The translations under genes and the position numbers were made by a program. The notes under the pieces are model-generated. The model had not been told where the DNA came from and made no database searches. It saw only the letters and a list, made by a program, of their open reading frames with translations. Positions 21,824 to 33,547 of a DNA stretch of 64,000 nt are shown here, piece by piece (position 1 is the first letter of the stretch; every line of letters begins with the position of its first letter). Source of the DNA: Helichrysum umbraculigerum (taxonomy: Eukaryota; Streptophyta; Magnoliopsida; Asterales; Asteraceae); NCBI GenBank assembly GCA_949592205.1, contig CATIUR010000005.1, forward strand, positions 135,429,277 to 135,493,276, given 5' to 3'.

Positions 21824-22732
21824 TTTCACGAATTAGCTGCAATCGCACGAGCAATTTCAATCGGAAACTCACATTCAAACATTAGGACCACAAATTATGC
21901 TTTCTGAAGCTGTGACGTTAATAATGTTGAGCTCCGACCAATGCAACGAACAATTTCCAGTAAATTCCGCAGAAAATTCTTCACGAGATTCAGGATCCTA
22001 GTATACGAGAATACGAAGCATGCTCAGTTGAAAACAGTGGACGAAGCATTCAAATCATCACCAGCATTTGATCGTACAAGTTCGAATGCAATGTATATGT
22101 GTCGATAAACTAGATTAGAAGTTGCGTAATTACAGGTGAACGAGAAATTGAGTGTAGGTTTGAGAGAAGATGAAGAACACACTACACACAGTAACTGTGT
22201 GAGAGAGAAATGTAGGGAGTGAGAGCGCGGTGGTGTTACCACTACCGTTTGTTGATTCAACAAGTATACCGGTATGAATTTGTTTGTTTTATTCCAAATT
22301 TTAAAATAACTCCCTGTTTTTTGTGATTATTACACTATTTACCCCTCAACATTTGTACATGATATATTTATTCTATAGCAATAGCAATAATCAAACATTA
22401 GTAGATGACAATTTGAGAGCAAGATGTATAGTAAAATTGAATTCCATACTTTATTCATGTACTCTCTAGCAAGCATTACATTTTGGTTAATGTGTTAGGA
22501 TTTTAGTTTTCTTTTAAAAAAATTGGAGTTATGAATCAGTCCCCAAAAGGGAAATATATCGATGGGTTGGACGCATATGCACGTATTCACGTACGTTTGG
22601 TGGTTTGGTTCAACCGTTGCGCACAAATTCTCATCGGGGGTCAGAATTTGAGTATTTTCTAAATATTTGAGAATTTTTATTTTTAATTTTTTAATTCAGT
22701 TTTCAAGTAGATTGTGGTGGAATTAGATCAAC
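20124..22732. other. 5' flank of the receptor kinase, no other gene
   Basis: Low-complexity AT-rich sequence. A CT-rich stretch on the minus strand near 22180-22260 could be a 5' UTR exon or promoter Y-patch for the receptor kinase, since leader introns occur in this family. I could not fix a donor-acceptor pair. No coding gene is supported. Confidence 0.45.
21783..21823. repeat. (TA)n(CA)n compound microsatellite
   Basis: A TA-rich run passes directly into a CA run. It explains the cysteine-valine-rich false frame in the area. Confidence 0.9.
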
Positions 22733-23213
22733 CAAGGTTGTCAGATCGAGATCCTACGTAGGATCGTTTTTGCCTTTGCAAGATCAGGCTCGGGATCGTA
22801 GATCCTACCAAAATATCATTTTTTTATACAAAGATATCTAAATTCTTGTAGAAAACTACTATCAAAGAAATTAATTTAACATTCAAACTTTTATATCACA
22901 AAAGTGATGCAATTTGTCAACATATATTTATAGGGCGATAAACATTCTAAAACAAAAGATATTTTTAGGTTATAATTTGATAATAAATGGATTAAATGGG
23001 GAAATTGAATTTGGAAACAAATGAACAATAAGTTTTGAGATAGGATTTAGACTATGTATGGGCCTTACAAGCCCAATTGCTAAAAAATAGCACATTTGTA
23101 GGATCTTACGATCGATCCTACGATCCTACTCCGATCCTACCTCCTGACCGATCTTACTACGATCCTGCACGTTTTCCCTTGGTAGAATCAGGATCGCGAT
23201 CTTGACAACCTTG
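22733..23213. mobile_element. hAT-like foldback MITE, GATC-rich arms, 481 bp
   Basis: Ends are CAAGGTTGTCA and its exact reverse complement. Flanks AGATCAAC (22725-22732) and GGATCAAC (23214-23221) match at 7 of 8 bases, fitting an 8-base hAT duplication with one change. Both arms are dense in 'gatcctac' motifs. Confidence 0.7.
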
Positions 23214-23795
23214 GGATCAACAATCATCATTTTGTAAGTGACGCGTTATGTAATTGTATTTTATTTTTGAAATTTTGATCATATTCACGTGAAGTAAGAT
23301 ATGTTATAACTAACAAAAGGATTTCATTTATAGCCGTACATGTTGCTAACTTGCTATGCAACACAAAAGTGATTTATTATCGTACAAATTTACCCTAAGA
23401 TCCCTCTAAAGACTAAAGATATGATTGGTTGTATATGAAAAAATAAAATATGTGAATACGATTAGAGAAAAGGTGTATACACATAATTCCAACTTCCAAG
23501 TAGATGCGTAAAAATTTCTTCAAAAGCTATCAAGTCAATACCATGTCAAACTGGTCACCAGTTAGGTGAAAACATATTATAAGCAACCCGGTAATGGTAA
23601 CAGCGTATGCATTGTTGGTTATCTTATAATTTGGATCTAGCATAAGTTAATCACAATCAGGTCTAAAATACAAAGATGATTTGGCAATCCATTGTCTAAA
23701 ACAACCAAAGATTACTCCATAACATGATAAAGAAAGATCAGAAACGCCGAAAGTAAATAGCACAAGTTCTTTATCCTGCTTCCAAACCTTGGATT
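23214..23795. other. intergenic, 3' flank of RPT3
   Basis: No gene seen; the portion near 23700-23795 is probably the RPT3 3' UTR. Confidence 0.5.
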
Positions 23796-26700
23796 TTACT
23801 TGTAGAAATCAAAATCTGTGTCAGGCTTCTTTACGTTGGTTCTGTAGCCCTTCTCAAAGTCCTTGGGAAGAATAACATAACGGTTCTTGCGTACGGCATG
23901 CATCCCTGCTTCTTGACAAATGGCAGTGATCTGAACGTAACAAATCATTCAAGTAAACATCAGACTTCTACATTAGTATTCAATAGCCTCAAAGTACGTA
24001 GTAATGGGTCAAATTTTGAACCATCTGACCCTTTTAACATAACCAGGACTGGCCCTCTCATAAGCAAATGGGTCAAAATTGCCAAACTCGCTGGTTATCA
24101 TAGGACTAAACCATAGAGGGGGTGTGATCTAAAATGAACAGTATAACACAACAGCTTACCTCAGCAGCACTAATCTTGTCAGGCCGAGAAACGTAATCTT
24201 CCAAGTCAACTTCATCACTTAGATTCATCTTTGCAGTGCAAACCTAGGTAAGAGAAATGATATTGAAGTCACATTTACGATAACCATCAGTTGCGGAATA
24301 CAAGCACCTATATTGATGCCATTCAGCAAGAAGCGGCACTACAAATTTTTACCTGAAAAACAAGCCTCTTTTGTCTTCTATCAGGCAAAGGAAACTCAAT
24401 CTTGCGGTCAAGCCTACCAGGACGGAGAAGTGCTGGGTCCAAAGTATCAGCTCGGTTAGTTGCCATGATGACCTTAACATTCACAGTCTGGTCAAACCCA
24501 TCCATCTGTAAATAACCCAAATTCATGGTTTCATAAGTCTCAGTAACAGTAATCACATACAACTGGACTAGAGGTCGCAAAATGAGTAATTTAGGTATGG
24601 ATCAAGATAGGTTCTTTTTTAGTAAAGGTCGAAAAGGGGTTCATTCACTAATTGCAGTTGCCACCTCTAAAGAAGACTAATCAATACAAACAACTTATCA
24701 GAGATAAAATCTAAATAAACAATGGCTATTCCATTCACCTGATTTAATAGTTCCATGAGAATTCTCTGCACTTCTCTATCAGCTCCAGTCTGAGCATCAA
24801 ACCTGGCAGTAGCAATTGCATCTACCTCATCAATAAATATGATTGCAGGCGCATTTTCCTTGGCAAGACGGAAGACATCGCGAACCATTCGGGGGCCCTG
24901 TATAACGCATGAAAAGAATGTCATGATCATAGAAGTTACGTGTATCTCCTAGTAGATAAATCACAGCAATATCATTTCAATAAAATACAGTAATACGTAC
25001 AACATGTTCTTTTCAAGACCCATGTGTGAGTCGAAGACTAGATTCATCTAAAGGATAATGACACCTAATAGCAACATACCCTCACAAGTATGCCATTTCA
25101 AAAAGGCTGAAGAAACCAGTAAGAGGTCTTATCAGGTTTCGGTTTAATCAACTTGGGAAAGACAGTAAATCTCAGCAAGAAAGGTATAACTTAATCCATG
25201 CCAGTAAACACATTGAGGGAGATGAGTTGATTCAGAACGATGTCAGTTCTGAAATAAACCGCTGACTATATATGTATGCAAGAAATACTTTGACAGAAAA
25301 CTCACTCTCCATGCCAAAATACATTAGGACACATTTACCTAAGTATATGTAAGTAACAGGTATTATATAAAAGCTACCAGTGGCAAAGTGCATGCATACT
25401 AGTCAAAGTATAAGCTGAAAAAAGGATACTAGAGGCATACCTCACCCAAATACTTCTGAACAAATTCTGAGCCAACTACCCTGATAAACGCTGCAGTTGT
25501 ATGATTTGCAACAGCTTTGGCAAGCATGGTCTTACCAGTGCCAGGAGGACCATAAAGCAAAACACCACGAGGTGGATCAATACCTATCTGTTTGTACAAA
25601 TCGTGGTGAGTCAAAGGTAACTCAACAGCTTCACGAATTTCCTGCTTTTGAATGTCACATCCTCCAATATCCTATAAGATCACATTCACAAAAACATTTA
25701 AGTCACCTTTGCAGGAATTGCATAGATCTCATAGACATGCCGTTTCAATTAAACACTAGCTTTAGATCGACCAAATACACGATAGACCAGAAGTCTCTAG
25801 CAGCAAAATTTAATCTTGGTGTTTGAAGAGTGAAAGAGCTAAGATGAAACCGATGTACATAACCACTAGTGTGACAATACAAGCAGGCTTGCTGAATGGC
25901 ATATAAGCACAGCTGGCACAGGAATGAGAAAAACACAAACAGGTACAATAAAAAGCAAGTTCAAATTTTTGTATTAAAAGGATTGTTCTCTAGAAGTAAA
26001 CGATTGGTGGATGAATATACCCTAATGGATTACATACAAGTAAAGTTGCACCACATTGTAGGAATCTTTTCTACCACCTTATCATCTAGTTTATAAACCA
26101 CAACGATATTCTTCCTTTCTAGATCTTAATCTTCTAGTTAACTAGTTTCACTTATAGACTGCTCATATAAACAACTTACAAACCAAAAGAAACAGGACTC
26201 ACATCAGCACCATCGTCTATAGCCGAGTATGCCTGTATAAAAGGGGAAGCTGATTCCAAAATACAGACACATGAAATACAGACACATACACATGGAGCCG
26301 AGCCCTTAAAATTTCAATAAACGATGTTTCATTAAAATTCTACCAATGAATTGGGCACTCTAGGCGCACCCAAAAAAGGTATCCCCATTCCTTACGCCCC
26401 CGCATATGGATAACCTCAGAAATAGAAATCTAGTGCACTGGGCTTTCCATCTTAATCATCACCATCAAAGCTATTCATTACTACAAGATAATACTCGGTT
26501 ATATGTTAACTGGCACAATAAGTCCTCCTCCCAGTTGCAACCTTTCAGTGCCTCATAGAATTATGTTACAATCATTATCACTATATGACATTATTACCGT
26601 TTCTAACTATACGTTTCAGCACATGTATGAATAATCCTTTCTATCCAAATACATAAGCACTATAATCAATCATTTCATAATTACATCCGCTATATGCAAT

Positions 26701-27442
26701 ATATGATATAAATTGTCATATAACAACATGTCAACATACATAAATTAATCCAATTTTTAAACTAAAAAGCCAAAATCTACTATCTACGATCATTACGCAC
26801 ACATAATTATCATATAGCATCAATTACCCTAGCAGAAACATAACACAACTTTTAGTTAACACAAATCCTAATCCTCCTCAATTAATTCAAATATTCAAAA
26901 TTTACGAAATTCCTTGCTAATATATAGATAAACATAAGTATATAAAAATATTCACTTACACTGTAAGTAACATCAGGTTTCTCAGACTGACTCAAAAGCG
27001 AAATACTCGAATCCGCCTCCGGTGGCAAAACATCAACAAGCGCATTACTATGACGGTGCAACGCAACAGAAGCAGACGGTTTCAAATCCTCACGGTTAAT
27101 CGTACTCAAAATCCTCACATAATAATTAGAACCAGTAGTTGATCCAACAATTCCATTATTCTGATCAATCATCTCCATAAACTGACCGATTACAAGCGGC
27201 ACCGATTGGATCCGTTTAACCTCTTCTTGAGATCTAAGCAGCTCACGTTTCAAATTCTTCTGTTCGTCTTTCACGTATTCCTCTTGAATTTCAATAAACT
27301 CAATTTGTCGGTCTAGGGTTTTGAGACGAGTGTAGAGGTCGTCGTCGGTGTCTGTTAATGGCGAGTCGGTTGTGTACGGGTTCGGGAGAGTTGGTGGTGG
27401 CGACGGTGAGGGTTTTGGATCGAGAACCATCGTTGATGCCAT
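23796..27442 (-). CDS. RPT3: 26S proteasome regulatory particle AAA-ATPase RPT3
   Basis: One of six ATPases of the base of the 19S regulatory particle, which unfold ubiquitinated substrates and feed them into the 20S core in nucleus and cytosol. Six exons on the minus strand (26960-27442, 25441-25671, 24739-24897, 24353-24505, 24160-24243, 23796-23930) join in frame into 414 codons, close to the usual 408. Visible parts: an N-terminal coiled coil (about 35-85), the OB-type linker, DIGG at 162, Walker A GPPGTGKT at 202-209, Walker B IIFIDE at about 257-262, the RPGRLDRKIEFP arginine-finger region and the C-terminal FYK. This last is the HbYX motif that docks in the 20S alpha-ring. All key residues are present. 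The long first intron (about 1.3 kb) holds no recognised feature. The adjacent E2 gene also serves the ubiquitin pathway, but the 20-kb distance gives no reason to link their regulation. Confidence 0.96.
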
Positions 27443-28110
27443 TGATTACGGTGGTGGTTTACGACGGTGAGATTTGGAAACGGAGAATGATAAGGAAGGA
27501 AAGAAATAGGGGAAACGGTGTCTTGGGGAACAATTTAATACAGTCTCGTCTTTTTTGTTTTTACAAATAGGCCACAAAAGTTTATTTATTTATTTTTTGA
27601 CACAAAATTTTTTAAGTTTTTGTTTTTTTTCTACTATTTCCATTAATATATTTTATCCAATAGGTTAATTATACATCAGCCCAACCCGTCTAGGCGTCTA
27701 TGACAAATCAGTCCAGGCCCATTACGTAAAAAGGTTTGCGCAACAATAGATGCTTTATTGCTTCCTTCTTCAATAAACTACGTAAAAGAGCTTTTTGAGA
27801 GAGAACTCAAACGTTTGCCTACCAACCTAGCCGACAAGGTGGATTGATAACTTTGTGGTCCTAGTCGGCAAGGTAGGTAGGCAACTTTGTAATCCTCTTT
27901 CAGAATCTCATTTTTGATTGATTGGAGATGGAATGATCTACTATTATTACATCAATTTAAATGTACAACCGACTATGTATATTTACCATGAAAAATTAAC
28001 TAATGAATTTTGTGATTTTTAAATTAGGAGGCCGTCCTCAAATTATCCGTCTATAGAACTAACTAGTGTTGTTGTAAAGTTGTATAAAATAAATAGTATC
28101 GGTGTATTAG
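27443..28110. other. RPT3 promoter region and intergenic DNA
   Basis: Upstream of the RPT3 ATG. No clear TATA box was picked. The motif around 27670-27725 (cagcccaacccgtct...) recurs in altered form near 33205-33245, so part of it is repeat derived. Confidence 0.4.
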
Positions 28111-28964
28111 CAGTGGCGAATCTAGGATAAAATTTTAGGTGGGTCCAATTTCTTTAAGGCGATGAAACAATCAAATAAGATATTCGGTATTGGGTCGGGT
28201 CGGGTCGGGTCAATAATATATATATGGTACCCAATTTTTTTTAAATTAAAAATCCATAATAAAAACAAACAATATCACATAAATTAATCAATTAAAATCC
28301 TAGCATAATATTGTAAAAAGCTCTCCGTATGCTATTTACATATAGGATTTCTAGTTGATTGATTGTGTTTTTCATATATATTAATCTTTGACTAAACAAT
28401 CATTCAACTTGTTACTAAACAAAATTTTCTCATCCTCTAAGGAAATTTATTATAAGACATATAAAGATAAAGATATTGGTACGAAAACATCTAAAAAATC
28501 AAAGATTACGCATACCTTTGATTTTGCTTATCGAGTGGGTTTTACCGGTTTAAAAATTAAACTATAGTTGCTAAATAAAAAAAGTAAAGGCCTAATATCA
28601 ATATCAATAGATTTATAAAGTAAAAGAAAAGTGAATTGGGCCCAAAGTAATAAACCCAACGGCCCATATATCTATTTGTTAAACTGAAAATCAGTCCAGT
28701 AGTCCACTCATCAGAACTTCGTCTCTTTCAGCTTGTTTAGGGCAAACAGGCAGCCATGAACATCGAATACAGAGACCTTCCAATATTCTTACTAAATCAA
28801 AATTTAACAAATTCGTTTGCCATCTCTATCAAATCCAAGGCTAAGGTGGGTCCAAGTCTAATTATAAGGTGGGTCAATTCGAAAATTCTATATCAATTAT
28901 AAACTAATTTCAAATCTAAGGTGGGTCCATGGGCCCCCCTTACTTCAAGGTAGATTCGCCCCTG
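28111..28964. mobile_element. hAT MITE, 854 bp
   Basis: Ends CAGTGGCGAATCTA and TAGATTCGCCCCTG are near-perfect inverted repeats, flanked by the 8-base duplication TGTATTAG (28103-28110, 28965-28972). These are hAT characteristics. No transposase frame is present. 'aggtgggtcc' motifs recur inside near both ends. Confidence 0.85.
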
Positions 28965-29078
28965 TGTATTAGTTTTAGTTGTAGCTTTAAATTGTAAAAT
29001 GAAATAAAAGAACAACAAGCTGGACAAATATGATACAAATTTATGTAAAATTAAAAGCTCAATTTCTAACGTTTAAAT

Positions 29079-29474
29079 TAGAGGTGGCAATTTTAGACCA
29101 ATTGGTTAATTATGGGTCAATTTGGTTAATTTTTAGGAGGGGATGAGTTTGTTGGGTCTCCTCCCCATTTTTTGGATGAGTCTAAATGGGTTTTTCAATA
29201 TAAACTTTAATTGTATAACAATTAACCAACGGGTTTAGACGGGTCTAGCGGGTAATTTTTTTTTTCCACCTCATTTCATTTTTTTCATTTTTCACTCAAA
29301 TAAAAAAAAAAGTTTGGCGAACACGATGACCTGACCCGACCCGAGACCCATTTGACCCGGATCCGTTTAGACTCATCATTCTAAATGACCCATCTAGACC
29401 CGGACCCATTTAGACTCAAACCCATCTAGACCAGTGACCCGACCCGACCCGACCCATTCATTTTGCCACCCCTA
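29079..29474. mobile_element. hAT MITE, 396 bp
   Basis: Ends TAGAGGTGGCAA and (reverse complement) TAGGGGTGGCAA are flanked by the 8-base duplication GTTTAAAT (29071-29078, 29475-29482). The right part is rich in 'gacccgacccg' and 'cccatttagac' repeats. No coding capacity. Confidence 0.85.
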
Positions 29475-29579
29475 GTTTAAATGGTGGGTTTTCTTTTATG
29501 CTGAAGAATATTATATTTGAAAGAAACTTTAAGCTACGAATTCAATGCCAAATACAATGGTACATAGAGTCGTAACCAA

Positions 29580-29858
29580 CAGGGCCGTCTTAGAGGGTGG
29601 GCGAGGTGGTCGATCGCCCAGGGCCTCTGAATTATAAGGGACTCAAATTTGAATGTGTTTGTGCATATGTATGTGTGTATATACATATACATATAATTTG
29701 ATTGTTGATTGCAAGAAAAAAAATGTTCTAGTTGTTTCAAAATTGTTTGAGGCACAACAAAAAATTAAAAAAATTAGTTTATATCTCGATATAGGGCCTC
29801 ATTTCGATGATCATTCATGATTTTGCCTAGGGCCTCCGAAAACTCAGCGACGGCCCTG
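29580..29858. mobile_element. hAT MITE, 279 bp
   Basis: Ends CAGGGCCGTCTTAGA and (reverse complement) CAGGGCCGTCGCTGA are flanked by GTAACCAA (29572-29579, 29859-29866). No coding capacity. Confidence 0.85.
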
Positions 29859-29866
29859 GTAACCAA

Positions 29867-31378
29867 AGATGAGAATATAAACCGAATATTGGACTGACGG
29901 AACTGATTTCAAGCCACGTTGGTTGAGATTTAACATTGATTCCTAGACCGAACCGGAAAAAATGTTTTGAAACATAAATTATTATGAAGTTCCTTCTATA
30001 AGTTCGAAATTCTCAAAGATCTCTATACTTTTATGTACCCGGTACAAATTGAGTGGAACTCAAGTTATTTGAGTCTAACAAACTCGAGTATCAAAGTACA
30101 GAGCTCGAAAGGGTGACAATCGCATTTATGTTATTTACATTTTGTTCGCATGTGTATTGACATATTTACCGGTCGAGTTAGCTTGAGCTTGATAGCTAAC
30201 AAAATTAATAATATTAGCATTATATTATTGCTTTTTAATATTTTATGTTGATGATTATCGAGCCGAATGAGGCTGAGCTCAAAACTATTTATTAATTCGT
30301 AATTAATTGATTGTTTTCGGATCAGAGAAGCAGGGTAATTTGGAGGGTAGGGAGGGGCACAAAATTTGGAGCGTCCATTTGCACGATCAACGGCTCATAT
30401 TCTCCCGGGGTTTGTTTGGTACATACCTGAAAACTGATAGTGTAAAAGTAAATAGTCAGCCTTTACTCTCTTTTTTTTAGTCACATTTATTTTTCTATCT
30501 TATTTGACACACACAAACTTAAGATTCTCTTCATTGTCATGCTCCAAACACACACAACCACATTTTTCTCTCTCATAACAAAAAACACATATAGACCTTT
30601 ATCTATTTTCAAAACTTCTCAAACCTTCAAAGAATAACTTCAAAACTTGTTAAACATTCGAAGATGTAATTTCACTCATATTTTTATTTTCAAGCACTAA
30701 TTGTTCGTACTCTTTGTAAAGATATGTCGAAATTACTTCAAGATATTATCATAGCTATTCAAGAAGCCTCAAAAAGTCAAAATCAATTTCGTGAAAGAAG
30801 AATATGAATAAACTCAAACTCGTAAGTGAAATCTTAGCTATCGTTTTACGTTTATAGTTGATGTTTTTGAAACTGGCTATAACTTTTGCTTTTAACTAAC
30901 ACATAAAGTGTTAAAATCAATATTATGTGATATTTTGGTCGATTCAAGCGTATTTTTTGCTAGTTATTTGGTATGTTATATTTTTTAAAGTTTACTGCAT
31001 CACGCTTTTGTTATAAATGTTTTTTTTGCATCCTGCTTTTGTATAAGTAGAGTATGATGCACTGATGCCGGAGTAATGAATCATTTATTTGTTACATTAT
31101 GGAGTCTCTTTTTTATTTGCTTCATCTATCGTTACTTCTTTCACTGCATCTTGTTTTTTTATGATTGTTTTGTAATGCATCATGTATGTATTTTTTACTG
31201 CATCTTATTTTTTTAGTACTGCATCTTGTATGTTTACGTATTCATTTTTACTACTGCATCATTTTTTTTGTATACATGTTATCTTTGACGTATTGCATCT
31301 TGTATATACTTTTTTACTACATATTGTTTTTTTATGCTACATCGGTTTTTATTCATATTCGCTTTCTCATTTTTTTTC
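29867..31378. other. intergenic with a degenerate 'TGCATCTTG' repeat
   Basis: No gene recognised. From about 31000 to 31340 a degenerate unit with TGCATC and a following T-run recurs every 25-40 bases. The open frames there are low-complexity artefacts. Confidence 0.45.
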
Positions 31379-32600
31379 GAGAAAATTGCCCAAATCATCC
31401 TTGTATTTGTTTAAAAAATCACAATCCGTCCCTTATTATATGAAATGTCACCAGGCATCCCTATATTTGTTGTTTTCACTCGGTGGTAGCCCTCTTCGTT
31501 AAATTCATTAACTTTTTCTGTTAATTCATACTAAAATGACCAAAATACCCTGTTCTCTTACATTTTTATTTGATGCAAAGTTTACATAGATAATTTAGCT
31601 GAATAAAATAATAAATCAATTAAACATTTGATCAAATAATACGGAGTATATGCTAACAAAATTTAACCAAATAAAATAATGCATACACATGTATCCATGT
31701 GTTGTTGCAGGATTACCACTTCGAACTTTCGAAGTCATACGATAACAATTTTCTATTTTTGTTATTTTATTAATTTGGGTACATCCGTACATCACATGTC
31801 ATTTGCGTCTCCGGTAACGATGACATTAACTTCCGATGTTCACTGTGATCTCGGATTAGACAGGTTTTCGAACGATAGTTTACACGATAAAATAAAAACG
31901 ATAGATGTTAAACACGCCCGCGATTCAGACGTGATCAATTTTTCAATCAGATCTTAATGTGACCGATTTTTGAATCAGATCTGTATGTTGGTTTTCGAAT
32001 CAGATCTGGATTTGATCGGTTTCTTGTGGTCATGATAGGTTTTGGTTTTAGGTTTCAGTTTCGTTTTTCGGTTTGATAGAAAATGATAAGGGTTTTACAA
32101 GGTTCTAAATCGGTTTAAAAGAAGATGCGATTGGTTTTCTTTAGGGTTTTAAATCCACAGATTCATAGTTCCTAAAACAAGAATTATTGTGTTTTGGTTA
32201 TAATATGTATTTACGGTTCCAAGAACCTCAAGATTGTATCAAGATGATTTGGGTGCTTGATTTGTCCTTGTTAGATCCAGGGACCTATTATGCTTTGATG
32301 CTTTTGATTAAGGGGTCGAATGGCCGGAATTTGCGAGGCTGATATTTGCAGGGGAGGGGGTCGACTATGGAGGTTGACGTGGAGTTTGAGGAGGAAGAAG
32401 AAATAAAATTTGATTTTATAAAAGAAGAGGGTATTTTAGTCATTTAATATGACTTAACTAAAAAAAGTTAATGAATTTAATGGAGAGGACTACGAGTGAG
32501 TGAAAATAACGAATATAGGGATGTCTAGTGACATTTCATATAATAAAGAACGGATTGTGATTTTTTAGACAAATACAAGGACGATTTGAGCAATTTTCTC
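31379..32600. mobile_element. MULE with a 0.7-kb unique core, 1.22 kb
   Basis: Long inverted arms of roughly 220 bases start GAGAAAATTG at both ends. The flanks are TTTTTTTTC on both sides (31370-31378, 32601-32609), a 9-base duplication, though a T-rich one that could match by chance. The arms agree over blocks such as 'ttaaattcattaactttttc'. The core between them shows no clear gene; a 92-codon frame at 31679-31957 is not recognisable. It could be a captured host fragment (Pack-MULE). Confidence 0.75.
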
Positions 32601-32609
32601 TTTTTTTTC

Positions 32610-33547
32610 TATATATTTATTGTATATAGTGTATCTTTTTAATAGCATTTTCATATTGTGTATCATTATGTAGATAAAACAGTGAAAGAGAGTGAAGAAA
32701 AAGTCAACAAAATTGAAATCGATGAAGTTAGAAATTGAAAAGAGAAAACGATTGAAGTCGACAAAATTGTATGGTGATGATCGATCTATACGGTGTATAT
32801 GTATATATGTATGTGTATAACTTTTGAAAGAATCATAATGAATCCAACATCTTCGACCGAGCTTTTCTGTTACCGTTTTGTTTTTCCTTTTATATTAATA
32901 TTAACTGGTTTAAAAGTTTGGTAGTAGAGTTTAAAATATGTGAAATGACAAAGACGCCATTAACGACAGTGGCATGTGGCGATCGTGGATTGGTTAGTTT
33001 CCTGCCTTCTCTCCTCCTCAAAGAGGTCCGCCCATCTGAACTGGACTCATATTTGAGCTCAAACATGAAAATAATTTGTTGGTGATATATTTTCTTCATT
33101 GGTTTCGTTTTTACAAGTTTGACCACAAAAGTTTTGAGGATTTACTACAAACACACACTTACAAGTTACAAGCTAAGTAGCTAACTCGAAACCAATATGC
33201 TTCATTAGCCCAACCCGTCCATGACATATTGGTTCAGGCCCGTTATATTATGTAATCCGGTCCAACCAACCGATCCTTTGACTTACTACAACAAGATATT
33301 TGAATGTTGAAACCAACATGTTGGGGTTGAGAATAATTCTTAGATTTACTACAAACACACACATACAAGCCTCTTGTGTAAGTACATACATTCACATTTT
33401 CACATTTTATAAAAATACAAAAAGAAAAAGCAAATCTTGTTCAAACAATCGTTTAAAAGTTTTAATATAAATCAATCAAAAGAAAAATCACACTCAAACC
33501 AACTAATCTAGTTCTTCAGTATTCAAAAGCAGAGTTTGAATTCGCGT
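32610..33547. other. intergenic, 3' flank of the NPH3 gene
   Basis: No gene recognised. Two related blocks with 'tactacaaacacacac' occur at about 33143 and 33344, a decayed local duplication. Confidence 0.45.

Noticed and set aside
22024..22263. Minus-strand frame of 79 codons upstream of the receptor kinase
   Set aside because: No domain, CT-rich composition and no splice continuity; more likely a 5' UTR or promoter region.
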